Below, one piece after another: positions 19,037 to 27,743 of a stretch of DNA of 64,000 bases. Below the pieces are notes generated by a model. It was given only the letters and a program-made list of their open reading frames with translations, was not told the origin of the DNA and ran no database searches. The position numbers and the translations under genes were made by a program. This stretch comes from Desulfosporosinus sp. I2 (GTDB lineage Bacteria > Bacillota > Desulfitobacteriia > Desulfitobacteriales > Desulfitobacteriaceae), in the NCBI RefSeq assembly GCF_000960765.1, contig NZ_JYNH01000004.1, positions 41,463 through 105,462 on the forward strand. Direction: 5' to 3'. Each line of letters starts with the position of its first letter. Positions within the stretch are counted from its first letter, which is position 1.

Positions 19037-19051
19037 TGGCACATGGCTTGC
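19037..19051 (+). promoter_or_regulatory. Sigma-54 promoter of the acetoin/lipoate cluster
   Basis: TGGCAC-ATGGC-TTGC, a full consensus match, 45 bases before the ATG at 19096. It would drive the Lin0512-type gene and the aco-lip cluster behind it. Confidence 0.88.
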
Positions 19052-19095
19052 GTATATATCATTTATTCGGATATTCAGAAGAGAAGGGGATAGGT

Positions 19096-19482
19096 ATGAA
19101 TCTAAAACGCTACATTATCGAATTAGGAGTTGGTACGGACTTGCATGGACAGGATGTGACGAAGGCAGCTACGAAAGCGGTGCGTGATGCCATTTCCAGG
19201 AGCTGTTTGTGTGGTCTTGTTGAGGTTTTTAACTTAAAAAATCTCAATGAAATGGTCGTAAAGGTTCATGTGGCTGCCCCTTATCCTGAATTGGTTCGGA
19301 CGGAGGAGGTGTTAAATCAAATTCCGTTCGGTAGAAAGGATATCACGGTCAGCAAAGGAGGAATGGAAGTAGAGGGGATGTTAGTGCCTGGATTGGGCGA
19401 TAGCGTTAATAGCATTTTGGTGGTTAATGTTTGTGTGACAGTTTATGTGGACTTGGACTGGAATCAAAACTTATTCGGATGA
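19096..19482 (+). CDS. Lin0512-type conserved protein
   Basis: 128 aa from ATG 19096, with GAAGGGG upstream. Matches the conserved Lin0512-type pattern: RYIIELGVGTDLHGQDVTKAA, KAVRDAISRSCLCGLVEV, VKVHVAAPYPE, VLVPGLGDSVNSILVVNV. Function is unknown, and no catalytic motif is evident. It is the first gene after the sigma-54 promoter and 13 bases before acoA, so it is co-expressed with acetoin dehydrogenase. An upstream in-frame TTG (19036) lies inside the promoter and is not the start. Confidence 0.8.
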   Translation: MNLKRYIIELGVGTDLHGQDVTKAATKAVRDAISRSCLCGLVEVFNLKNLNEMVVKVHVAAPYPELVRTEEVLNQIPFGRKDITVSKGGMEVEGMLVPGLGDSVNSILVVNVCVTVYVDLDWNQNLFG

Positions 19483-19495
19483 GGAGTGATATTAA

Positions 19496-20458
19496 GTGGC
19501 GCTTAATAAAGAACAAATGCTTGATTTATATCGTCAAATGCGTACGATCCGTGAATTTGAAGAAACAGTGGCTAACTTCTTTTCGCAGGGTCAAATTCCT
19601 GGCTTTGTTCACTTGTACATTGGTGAAGAGGCTGTGGCTACCGGAGTTTGTGCGAACTTAGAGAAACAGGATTATATTGCCAGCACCCACCGTGGCCACG
19701 GACATGCGATTGCTCGTGGAGCCTCGGTGAACAAAATGATGGCTGAGATTTTTGGTAAGATCGACGGATTCTGTAAAGGAAAAGGCGGCTCCATGCATAT
19801 CGCAGATATAGAACTGGGTTTCCTAGGTGCAAATGGAATAGTGGGTGCGGGTCTACCTTTGGCGACTGGAGCAGGCTTTGCCCTTAAATATATGAAAAAG
19901 AATGGAGTCGCAATCTGCTTTTTTGGGGATGCAGCATCGAACAGAGGGACTTTCCATGAGTCCTTGAACATGGCGAGTATTCAGAAATTGCCGGTGGTGT
20001 TCGTCAATGAGAACAATGGGTACGGCATTTCTATGAGCCAGGCAAGGCATCAAAACATAAAGGACATAGCAGACCGGGCATCGGCCTACGGCATGCCTGG
20101 TGTGGTCGTTGACGGCAATGACGTTATGGCGGTCTACGAAGCGGCAGAAGAAGCTGTGAAGCGTGCCCGTGCGGGTGGAGGCCCCATCTTAATTGAATGC
20201 AAAACATATCGACATCATGGCCATTTTGAAGGGGATCCGACCGTATACAGGACCGATGAAGAAGTGAACGCATGGAAAGCAAAAGATCCTTTGCCACGGT
20301 TTGCGAGCCGTTTGCAAGAAATGAAAATGGCTACGGAAGCGGAAATTAAGCAAATCGATCTTGAAGTTAAAAAGATTATTGCTGATGCGGTTGAGTATGC
20401 TCAGAAGAGTCCTGTGCCTTCTCAAGATGAACTGTTGACCGATGTTTATTGCAATTAA
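19496..20458 (+). CDS. acoA: Acetoin dehydrogenase E1 alpha subunit
   Basis: 320 aa, GTG start after GAGGAG. Thiamine-diphosphate-dependent component cleaving acetoin to acetaldehyde and hydroxyethyl-TPP with transfer to lipoyl-E2. E1-alpha features: YIGEEAVATGVCANL, STHRGHGHAIARG, KGGSMHIAD, and the TPP/Mg motif GDAASNRGTFHESLNMASI...NNGYGIS. First of four aco genes in the usual order A-B-X-C. Assignment to acetoin rather than pyruvate dehydrogenase rests on acoX, acoR and the butanediol genes. Confidence 0.9.
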   Translation: MALNKEQMLDLYRQMRTIREFEETVANFFSQGQIPGFVHLYIGEEAVATGVCANLEKQDYIASTHRGHGHAIARGASVNKMMAEIFGKIDGFCKGKGGSMHIADIELGFLGANGIVGAGLPLATGAGFALKYMKKNGVAICFFGDAASNRGTFHESLNMASIQKLPVVFVNENNGYGISMSQARHQNIKDIADRASAYGMPGVVVDGNDVMAVYEAAEEAVKRARAGGGPILIECKTYRHHGHFEGDPTVYRTDEEVNAWKAKDPLPRFASRLQEMKMATEAEIKQIDLEVKKIIADAVEYAQKSPVPSQDELLTDVYCN

Positions 20459-20482
20459 GGAATTAGAAGGGGTGAGATTATT

Positions 20483-21457
20483 ATGGCGGAAATGACATAT
20501 TCTCAAGCAATTAATGAGGCTCTCCGTGAAGAAATGCGTAGGGATAAGAATGTGTATATTCTAGGAGAAGACGTTGGAGCATTTGGTGGGTGTTTTGGAG
20601 TAACAACTGGACTTATTGATGAATTTGGCCCGGAAAGAGTGTTGGATTCTCCGATCTCGGAGACCGCTATTATGGGTTCAGCTGTTGGAGCCGCTGTTGC
20701 GGGTTTACGCCCAGTGCCAGAAATCATGTTTGACGACTTTTTAGGTGTATGCATGGATGAGGTAGTAAACCAGACAGCAAAAATGCGTTATATGTTTGGT
20801 GGCAAAGCGAAGGTACCGCTGACATTAAGAATGGCCTGCGGTGCCGGAGTGGGTGCAGCGGCTCAACATTCTCAATGCCTAGAAGCATGGCTTTGTCATA
20901 CTCCAGGACTTGTAGTCATTATGCCTTCGACGGCGGCAGATGCTAAAGGTTTGTTGAAAACTGCCATCCGTGATGATAATCCGGTAATGTTCTTAGAACA
21001 CAAACTTCTCTATGGGGCAGGTGGGGAAGTTCCTGAAGGGGAGTATACAATTCCCATTGGCAAGGCGGATATCAAGCGGGAAGGAAAAGATGTCACTATC
21101 TTAGCTTATTCTATGATGCTTCATAAAGCGCTAGCGGCAGCGGAAACCCTAGCTCTAGACGGAATAGATGCAGAAGTGATTGATCCTCGGACACTTATCC
21201 CATTTGACAAGGAAACATTGTATAAATCCATAGAAAAAACTGGACGGTTGGTTATTGTGCATGAAGCTGTCAAACAAGGAGGATTTGGGGGAGAAATAGC
21301 AGCAATGGTTGCGGAAGAATGCTTTGATTCTCTCGATGCTCCCATTAAAAGGGTAGCAGCACCTTTTACTCCAATTCCTTTTGCATCTGGCCTAGAATCA
21401 GCCTATATTCCGGATGAGGCCAAAATCATTGATGCGGTGAAATCCGTTCTGGGATAA
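20483..21457 (+). CDS. acoB: Acetoin dehydrogenase E1 beta subunit
   Basis: 324 aa. E1-beta blocks: YSQAINEALREEMRRD, LGEDVGAFGGCFGVT, RVLDSPISETAIMGSAVGAA, LRMACGAGVGAAAQHSQ, and the C-terminal transketolase domain with VIDPRTLIPFDKETL and VIVHEAVKQGGFGGEIAA. Forms the alpha2-beta2 E1 with AcoA. Ribosome-binding site AGAAGGGGTG lies before the ATG; 24-base spacing from acoA. Confidence 0.92.
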   Translation: MAEMTYSQAINEALREEMRRDKNVYILGEDVGAFGGCFGVTTGLIDEFGPERVLDSPISETAIMGSAVGAAVAGLRPVPEIMFDDFLGVCMDEVVNQTAKMRYMFGGKAKVPLTLRMACGAGVGAAAQHSQCLEAWLCHTPGLVVIMPSTAADAKGLLKTAIRDDNPVMFLEHKLLYGAGGEVPEGEYTIPIGKADIKREGKDVTILAYSMMLHKALAAAETLALDGIDAEVIDPRTLIPFDKETLYKSIEKTGRLVIVHEAVKQGGFGGEIAAMVAEECFDSLDAPIKRVAAPFTPIPFASGLESAYIPDEAKIIDAVKSVLG

Positions 21458-21503
21458 AATCTATTCTTTAGGATGTCTTCGTAAAGTAATTTCGCTTTTG
21501 AAG

Positions 21504-21531
21504 AAGGGCGGCCGTCCGTCCGGCCACCCTT
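21504..21531. repeat. GC-rich hairpin between acoB and acoX
   Basis: AAGGGCGGCCG pairs with CGGCCACCCTT with one mismatch and a 6-base loop. There is no T-tract, so it may be an mRNA stability or attenuation element separating E1 genes from acoX-acoC. Confidence 0.55.
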
Positions 21532-21549
21532 AATCTTTGGTAGGAGGAG

Positions 21550-22581
21550 ATGAACTTGATTGCAGGAATTATTGCAAATCCGGCTTCAGGAAAAGACATC
21601 CGACGTTTGGTGGCTCACGCCACTGTCTTTGATAATCTGGAAAAAGTTAATTTAATTCGGAGAATTTTGCTTGGGCTTCAAGCGGCTGGGGTTCAAAGGG
21701 TCTGGGTTATGCCGGACTATTTTAATTTTTATGAGCAAGCATTAGATTTCTTCATCGGTGAGAATCAGCTAACCATGGAAACAAAGCTCGTACCCATGAA
21801 GTGGAATGCGTGTCAAGAAGATTCACAGTTTGCGGCGGCTAAAATGGCAGAATTAGGAGTACGTTGTTTGATCACCCTGGGTGGTGACGGAACAAATAGG
21901 GTTGTAGCTAAAGGGGCCGGAGATGTTCCTATCATGCCTGTTTCCACAGGAACCAACAATGTTTTCTCGGTCATGTTGGAAGGCACTCTAGCGGGATTGG
22001 CAGCTGGTTTAGTTGCAACAGGAGTGGTAGAACGGGAATATTCTCTTCTCCGTACCAAAAAATTGATAATCCATCTCAATGGTAAAGCTGTAGATATAGC
22101 CTTAATCGACGCGGTTGTGCTCGAAGATCAGTTCATCGGTTCCCGGGCCATATGGAACATGGGTAAGGTCCGGCAGATTGTGGCAACACGTGGCGAGCCC
22201 TTTCATATTGGTATTGCGGCAATCGTCGGCGCTTTGCATCCTATCGATATGAGAGCAGCCGAGGGAATTAACTTAATCGTCGCAGCAAGTGGCGAGCAAA
22301 TGCTGGACCAAAATCAAGGTTCTATAATTCAGGTAAAAGCGGCAGTAGCACCTGGTTTGATTCGATCAATTCCTGTTCGTTCACACGAATTAATGAGTCC
22401 CGGTCAGAAAGTAACTGTACGTCATCGCCCTTGTGTCATAGCACTCGATGGTGAAAGGGAAATTATTGTTGGCCCAGATGATTGTTGCGAAATAGAACTT
22501 GCGCAGACGGGTCCCTATGTGGTCGATTACAAAAGAACGTTAAAACGTGCTGCTGAAAAAGGTTACTTCATAAATCGTTGA
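21550..22581 (+). CDS. acoX: AcoX, acetoin catabolism protein of the ATP-NAD kinase fold
   Basis: 343 aa. Begins with the family signature GIIANPASGKDIRRLVAHA and carries the kinase-fold loop LGGDGTNRVVAKGAGDVPIMPVSTGTNN. AcoX is regularly encoded in aco operons but its biochemical role is not established. The full fold appears intact, including the C-terminal beta-rich region ending ALDGEREIIVGPDD. TAGGAGGAG precedes the ATG. Its presence fixes the assignment of the neighbouring E1/E2 genes to acetoin. Confidence 0.9.
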   Translation: MNLIAGIIANPASGKDIRRLVAHATVFDNLEKVNLIRRILLGLQAAGVQRVWVMPDYFNFYEQALDFFIGENQLTMETKLVPMKWNACQEDSQFAAAKMAELGVRCLITLGGDGTNRVVAKGAGDVPIMPVSTGTNNVFSVMLEGTLAGLAAGLVATGVVEREYSLLRTKKLIIHLNGKAVDIALIDAVVLEDQFIGSRAIWNMGKVRQIVATRGEPFHIGIAAIVGALHPIDMRAAEGINLIVAASGEQMLDQNQGSIIQVKAAVAPGLIRSIPVRSHELMSPGQKVTVRHRPCVIALDGEREIIVGPDDCCEIELAQTGPYVVDYKRTLKRAAEKGYFINR

Positions 22582-22630
22582 ACTTCTTTAAAACAAAGAA
22601 AATAAGCATAAAATTCAGGAGGAAATTAGA

Positions 22631-24223
22631 ATGGCACATATTATGCTCATGCCTAAATTAGGCCTAACCATGAAAAAAGGAAAAATAGTGAGCTGGCTCA
22701 AAAACGAAGGGGAGACGGTTGCCCAAGGAGAGGCACTTTTAGAAGTGATGACAGAAAAGGTCAACATTAAAGTTGATTCACCTTATAGTGGAGTACTTTA
22801 TAAGATCATTGGTGCTCCAGGCTCGAGTTTCCCGATTTCTGTTCCACTTGCTGTTTTAGCGGAAGAAGGGGAAGATGCCGCTTCTTTAGAAGGGGCTCTG
22901 GCAGAGGCGAAAAGTGTTCTACAAGCAGCACTAGCAGGTGGGAGTGGCGAAGGAGAGAAGAAGAAAGAAACAAAACCTGTTAAACCTTTTGGGATTTTTG
23001 CCAGTACTGGCAAGGTATCTCCTCGTGCGGCTAAACTCGCCGATAAAGAAGGCGTCGCAATTGGTTTAATTAATGGCAGCGGTCCAAACGGCAAGGTTGT
23101 TGAAGCAGATGTATTAAATTACATTCTTCAGGTCAAGGGAGAGACGACTTCTGAACTGCGTTCAATTGATCCTCTGAGCATGCGGGGTGTCATCGCGGAG
23201 CGTATGCTTAAGAGCCGGAGAGAGGCTGCCCATGTCACTCTCATGAAAGAAGTGGATATGACCTCATTGAAAGATGTACGGGAGCAATTAAACGAGTTGG
23301 GCGCGGACAAACGAGTTAAATTTTCCTTTACTGATTTCCTTGTTAAGTTTACAGGACAGGCTTTATCGGAATTCCCGCTGGTGAACTCGCGGAGCACCGA
23401 GAAGGAAATTGAATTAGCCAAATCGGTCAATGTTGGGGTAGCCGTCGCCTTGGAAGAGGGGCTTGTCGTTCCCAATCTGAAAAATGTTCCAATGCTTACC
23501 CTGGAACAGATTTCAGCCAAAATTAAAGACCTAGCAACGCGAGCACGCAATTCTGAACTCAATCCGGAGGAGATAGAACAAGGCACCTTCACGATTACCA
23601 ATCTGGGAGCATACGGAGTGGAAGGGTTTACTCCCATTATTAATCGACCGGAAACCGCCATTCTCGGTGTTGGAACGATAAAACAGAAACCAATAATGGT
23701 CGATAGTCGCTTAGAAAACCGCTTTTTTATGACACTTAGCCTTTCTCTCGATCATCGAATCATCGATGGTTCACTCGCTGCAGAGTTTTTAGGCCGTCTT
23801 ATAGAAATGTTGGAGAATCCCTATCCTTGGCTCCAGTTACATCCGCAAGGCAATGACGATCTTCTCATCAAGACCGGAGGCAAAGAAACACCTCACGACC
23901 TGTTGGGGGCGTTTTCAGGTGGGTTGGAAGAATTGAAAGAAGAAGCCCCAGAATTAGCGATTGGCTTCGAAAGCCTCATGGCTCCAGTCTTTTGCGAAGG
24001 GGAACTGGGGATCATGGAAAAAGAATTAATGGCGGTGGCCATCGCCATTTATGGGAAATGTGAGTACTGCATTGCCGCTCATGTTTATAATGCCATGAAT
24101 GCCGGAGCATCTGGTGATCAAGTGCTGGAGGCAGCCGGAGTCGCTGTCGCTTTTGGAGGCGGCCCGGCAATGGCTTATACCGTAACAAAAGTTCGCGAAT
24201 GCATCAAAGCTTTTGGCGGTTAA
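22631..24223 (+). CDS. acoC: Acetoin dehydrogenase E2 (dihydrolipoyl acetyltransferase) fused to an AhpD-like domain
   Basis: 530 aa; transfers acetyl from lipoyl to CoA. Residues 1-80: lipoyl domain with modified lysine K43 in EVMTEKVNIKV. About 125-165: E1/E3-binding domain (VSPRAAKLADKEGV). About 180-400: acyltransferase core with SLDHRIIDGS. Unusually, about 430-530 adds a carboxymuconolactone-decarboxylase/AhpD-type domain with CEYC at 477-480 and His484 (CxxCxxxH). AhpD is known in mycobacteria to take electrons from dihydrolipoyl E2, so an in-cis peroxidase or redox relay is plausible. No E3 gene follows. Confidence 0.9.
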   Translation: MAHIMLMPKLGLTMKKGKIVSWLKNEGETVAQGEALLEVMTEKVNIKVDSPYSGVLYKIIGAPGSSFPISVPLAVLAEEGEDAASLEGALAEAKSVLQAALAGGSGEGEKKKETKPVKPFGIFASTGKVSPRAAKLADKEGVAIGLINGSGPNGKVVEADVLNYILQVKGETTSELRSIDPLSMRGVIAERMLKSRREAAHVTLMKEVDMTSLKDVREQLNELGADKRVKFSFTDFLVKFTGQALSEFPLVNSRSTEKEIELAKSVNVGVAVALEEGLVVPNLKNVPMLTLEQISAKIKDLATRARNSELNPEEIEQGTFTITNLGAYGVEGFTPIINRPETAILGVGTIKQKPIMVDSRLENRFFMTLSLSLDHRIIDGSLAAEFLGRLIEMLENPYPWLQLHPQGNDDLLIKTGGKETPHDLLGAFSGGLEELKEEAPELAIGFESLMAPVFCEGELGIMEKELMAVAIAIYGKCEYCIAAHVYNAMNAGASGDQVLEAAGVAVAFGGGPAMAYTVTKVRECIKAFGG

Positions 24224-24241
24224 AGAAAGCGGGGATAACCG

Positions 24242-25783
24242 ATGGTTGGGTCTTTTCACCCCACGTATCTTCTTGACCTCGGGAAAGCGGACTATAAACC
24301 GGTTTGGCAACTTCAGAAGAATTTACAAAATCTCAGAATTGAGGGTCAGGTCGCAGATAGCTTTATTTTGGTCGAACACTCTTCCACAATTACGGCGGGT
24401 AAAGACAGTCGCAGGGAACATATCTTAGTCGATGAAGAATGGCTCGCCGCCCATGGGTTCCAAGTTTTCCAGATTGAAAGAGGTGGAGATGTTACTTACC
24501 ATGGTCCGGGACAACTTGTAGGGTATCCCATTCTAGATCTTAAAGACTACGATAAAGACGTCCATTTGTTGGTTTATAGATTAGAAGAAATGTTGATAAG
24601 AACGCTTTCTGCATTTGGAATCAAGGCGGTGCGACGGGTTGGATTTACTGGAGTGTGGGTTGGGGAGAAGAAAATTGCCAGCATTGGATTAGGGGTAAAT
24701 CATTGGGTGACAATTCACGGTTTTGCCATTAATGTTAACCCGGATTTGTCTCAATTTAAGACCATTGTTCCTTGCGGCCTGTCCGGTGTGCAAATGACTT
24801 CGCTTGCCGAAGAACTAAACAGTTCAATTAGTATTTCCAAGGTCAAAAATAGGATTATTGAAGAAATGTGTGCGCTTTTTCAATGGGAAATTCGCCCAAT
24901 ATCCCAAGAAATAGAAACGTTGTTGGCTGTCGACGGCCTAGAAGCAAAAGTTAATCGACCAAGTTGGTTAAGGGTAAAGGCTCCTTTATCGGGCGTGATA
25001 GAAGAAATGGAAGGGCTTTTGGCAAGGGGCCGTTTGCACACGGTCTGTGAGGGAGCATGTTGTCCTAACGCGGGTGAATGCTTTGCTCTAGGTACGGCCA
25101 CGTTTATGATTCTTGGTGACGTCTGCACTAGGGGATGCCGTTTCTGTGCGGTGAGCAAAGGAATTCCTTGTGCTCCTGATCCAGCGGAAGCGGAAGCAGT
25201 AGCTCAGACCGTTAAAACTCTTAACCTCAAACACGCTGTCATCACATCCGTTACCAGGGATGACTTATTCGACGGCGGAGCAGGAGAATTCGCCCGAGTT
25301 GTTATAGCCTTACGACGAATAACCCCGAAGACAAGCATCGAACTATTGATTCCGGATTTCGCTGGATCAGAATCAGCGCTTGAAACCGTTGTTGCCGCTA
25401 AACCCGAAGTCATCGGTCACAATATAGAAACCGTTCAGCATCTCTATCCTCAAGTACAACCAGGGGCAGACTACGAACGTTCGTTAATGGTTTTAAGAAA
25501 TGTTAAAAAACTGGACCCTCGGATCAAAACCAAAAGTGGGCTGATGGTCGGTCTAGGGGAAACAACGCAAGATGTTTGTACGGTCATGCGTGACTTGAGA
25601 AAGGCAGGGTGTGATTACCTGACTATCGGCCAATACCTGCAGCCCACGCCTAAACATCTGCCGATAAAAGGGTTCATTCCTCCGAGTATGTTTGCTTGGT
25701 ATCGGGAGCAGGCCCTTGAGCGTGGCTTTAAAAAAGTGGAATGTGGCCCATTAGTCCGCAGTTCCTATCATGCACAACCCTAA
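24242..25783 (+). CDS. LipB-LipA fusion: octanoyltransferase joined to lipoyl synthase
   Basis: 513 aa in one uninterrupted frame. Residues 1-215 are LipB: RGGDVTYHGPGQLVGYPI, KIASIGLGVNHWVTIHG, and PCGLSGVQMTSL with the acyl-carrying Cys. About 235-513 are LipA: auxiliary cluster CEGACCPNAGEC (CX4CX5C), radical SAM cluster CTRGCRFC (CX3CX2C), QYLQPTPKHLPI and the C-terminal RSSYHA. It would transfer octanoyl from ACP and insert both sulfurs, making lipoyl groups for AcoC or the H-like proteins. LipB and LipA are usually separate proteins. It follows acoC by 18 bases. Confidence 0.93.
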   Translation: MVGSFHPTYLLDLGKADYKPVWQLQKNLQNLRIEGQVADSFILVEHSSTITAGKDSRREHILVDEEWLAAHGFQVFQIERGGDVTYHGPGQLVGYPILDLKDYDKDVHLLVYRLEEMLIRTLSAFGIKAVRRVGFTGVWVGEKKIASIGLGVNHWVTIHGFAINVNPDLSQFKTIVPCGLSGVQMTSLAEELNSSISISKVKNRIIEEMCALFQWEIRPISQEIETLLAVDGLEAKVNRPSWLRVKAPLSGVIEEMEGLLARGRLHTVCEGACCPNAGECFALGTATFMILGDVCTRGCRFCAVSKGIPCAPDPAEAEAVAQTVKTLNLKHAVITSVTRDDLFDGGAGEFARVVIALRRITPKTSIELLIPDFAGSESALETVVAAKPEVIGHNIETVQHLYPQVQPGADYERSLMVLRNVKKLDPRIKTKSGLMVGLGETTQDVCTVMRDLRKAGCDYLTIGQYLQPTPKHLPIKGFIPPSMFAWYREQALERGFKKVECGPLVRSSYHAQP

Positions 25784-25797
25784 CGGAGGTGGAGAAT

Positions 25798-26232
25798 ATG
25801 GCAATTATTGAAGGATACAATTTACCCGATGACCTCTACTATACTGAAGACCATGCCTGGGTGAAAGTAGAGGGAAATTTAGTCAGAGTAGGGATGAATG
25901 ATTTTGCCCAGAAATTGGCGGGAGATATTTCGTTTGTTAAACTACCTAAAGTCGGTAAAGACGTACCAATAGGTAAACTTCTCAGCTCTATGCAGTCGGG
26001 GAAATGGGCGGGACGTATCGAGGTACCTGTAGCAGGTAAGATCGTGGAAGTCAATAAAGAGTTATTGCATGAACCGCAAAAGATGAACCAGGATTGTTAT
26101 GGAGCTGGCTGGATTGCCTTGATTGAGCCTAACAATTTCCAGGAGGACTCCGCCAAACTCATGGATGGGGCGAAAGCCGCAGTGTGGCTTAAGGGAGAAA
26201 TTACCCGGAATGTTCCGGGTAAGGAGGGGTAG
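25798..26232 (+). CDS. GcvH-like lipoyl-carrier protein 1
   Basis: 144 aa from ATG 25798 with GGAGGTGGAG upstream (an earlier in-frame ATG lies inside lipBA). H-protein fold: YYTEDHAWVKVEGNLVRVGMNDFAQKLAGDISFVKLP. The presumed lipoyl lysine is K69 in QSGKWAGR, where glycine-cleavage H proteins usually have E-S-V-K-A; the GKWxGR form is shared with the second copy at 28979. No gcvP or gcvT is present, so it is probably not glycine cleavage H. It is placed directly before the FAD oxidase gene (3-base gap), suggesting it is that enzyme's carrier partner. Confidence 0.88.
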   Translation: MAIIEGYNLPDDLYYTEDHAWVKVEGNLVRVGMNDFAQKLAGDISFVKLPKVGKDVPIGKLLSSMQSGKWAGRIEVPVAGKIVEVNKELLHEPQKMNQDCYGAGWIALIEPNNFQEDSAKLMDGAKAAVWLKGEITRNVPGKEG

Positions 26233-26234
26233 TT

Positions 26235-27743
26235 ATGGAACAAGCTTTGCAAAAAATATGTGGGAAAAGGGTCACAACCGACCCTTTTGAATGTGCCCCA
26301 TATGCTAAAGATGTAGCCTATATCCCTGGTTTTTTTGTCCATTTACTCACGAATCCTGTACCGAAAGCCGTGGTTCAGCCCATCTCTGTAGAAGAAATCT
26401 CTAGTTTGATCAAGTGGGCAAAGCAAGGCAAAATACCGGTCACCGTCCGGGGCGGAGGCTCTACCGCCTATTTCAATTCCGTTCCGATGCGAAGTGGTTT
26501 AGTAATTGATACGAATCGCCTCCAAGGGTTTTCCAAACTTGAGCTAAGCCAGGGGAGCAATAGAAAAATGGTCTGGGTCAAAGCAGGGATGACTTGGAAA
26601 GACCTGGATGACGGATTGCGACAGCAGGGTTGTGCGGTTTGCTCAAGCCCTAGCAGTGCCCCCTCCGCTACTATCGGAGGGTGGGTTTCCATGGGGGGGT
26701 TAGGTATCGGTTCTGTCCCTTATGGTCCAGTTCACGATCAGATTATGGCCATAAGGGGGGTGACGGCCACTGGGGAAATAGTGGAACTCTCACGACCTGG
26801 CAAAGATCTTACAAAGATACAGGGATCTGAGGAATTGGGCTTACAATTTGATGATTTGATGGGCACTGAAGGAACTCGGGGAATTATTACGGAGATTAAG
26901 CTGTTGGTGCGTGACGTTCCAGAAAAAGAGGAACACCTGCTGGCGGTATTTAATAGTGAAACGGATACTGGCTCGATGATGTCCTGGCTAGGCGGAGAAA
27001 ATTTAACTTCTCTGTACAATGTTCATTTTAGTAGTCCGGAATTCATCATGACGCTCCAGGAAGCTGGATACGCTCATGAGATTCCTCTGGGGAAGTTCAG
27101 TCTGGAAATTGATCTTGAGGGCAAGCGTGACGAGGTGGATGTAGCTGTTGCTCACATCAGAAAACATGTAAAAGTCCTAGGCGGAACTTTATTGCCTGAT
27201 GGGGTAGGAGCAGAGGAATGGGCCGATCGGTTTAAATCCCTCCGGCTTGAACAAACACTTCCTTCCCTACAAGCGGCAGAAATTACACTCCCTGTCAGTA
27301 ATTTTGCGGCTTTTTATGAGGGGTTAAGTAAGTTGGCCCAAAAGACAAATACCCTATGTGTTACTTATGCCCATCTCGTGTCTCCTGAAATGGCCCTGGT
27401 GATGGTTCTTTATCCCTCAGATGAACTTAACACGATCCGTTACATTGCCGATCTTAGCTTCATCAGCCAGATTTACAAGTTGGGACAAAGCTTTGGTGGT
27501 AAACCCTACGTCATTGGTCTTTGGAATACCCCCTATTTGGGAAAAGTATATGACCGGGGTGAGAGAGAGCGTCGGCGCCAGCGTAAACAAGCTCTAGATC
27601 CCCAAGCTCTACTCAATCCCGGAAAGGGTTACAATCCCCCTTCAATTATTCTGAACAGCTATGTCTTTGGTTTTGGTATGATCATGATTGGTCTCTTGCG
27701 ACCTTTGGTCCTTAAAATCCTAAAAGGAGGAAAAGGACGATGA
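26235..27743 (+). CDS. FAD-linked oxidase (GlcD/lactate-dehydrogenase type) with C-terminal hydrophobic anchor
   Basis: 502 aa. FAD-binding PCMH domain: PVTVRGGGSTAYFNSVPMRSG, SPSSAPSATIGGWVSMGGLGIGS, YGPVHDQIMAIRGVTATGE. The C-terminal cap ends at ALDPQALLNPGKGYNPP, typical for GlcD and D-lactate dehydrogenases, and is followed by a hydrophobic stretch (about 472-495, VFGFGMIMIGLLRPLVLKIL) that looks like a membrane anchor. Overlaps the Fe-S partner gene by 4 bases. Substrate unknown; sandwiched between two lipoyl-carrier genes, oxidation of a carrier-bound or dihydrolipoyl group is my preferred inference. Confidence 0.82.
   Translation: MEQALQKICGKRVTTDPFECAPYAKDVAYIPGFFVHLLTNPVPKAVVQPISVEEISSLIKWAKQGKIPVTVRGGGSTAYFNSVPMRSGLVIDTNRLQGFSKLELSQGSNRKMVWVKAGMTWKDLDDGLRQQGCAVCSSPSSAPSATIGGWVSMGGLGIGSVPYGPVHDQIMAIRGVTATGEIVELSRPGKDLTKIQGSEELGLQFDDLMGTEGTRGIITEIKLLVRDVPEKEEHLLAVFNSETDTGSMMSWLGGENLTSLYNVHFSSPEFIMTLQEAGYAHEIPLGKFSLEIDLEGKRDEVDVAVAHIRKHVKVLGGTLLPDGVGAEEWADRFKSLRLEQTLPSLQAAEITLPVSNFAAFYEGLSKLAQKTNTLCVTYAHLVSPEMALVMVLYPSDELNTIRYIADLSFISQIYKLGQSFGGKPYVIGLWNTPYLGKVYDRGERERRRQRKQALDPQALLNPGKGYNPPSIILNSYVFGFGMIMIGLLRPLVLKILKGGKGR

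Noticed and set aside
25798..26232. GcvH-like genes as part of a glycine cleavage system
   Set aside because: No gcvP, gcvT or lpd nearby, and the lipoylation site differs from GcvH.
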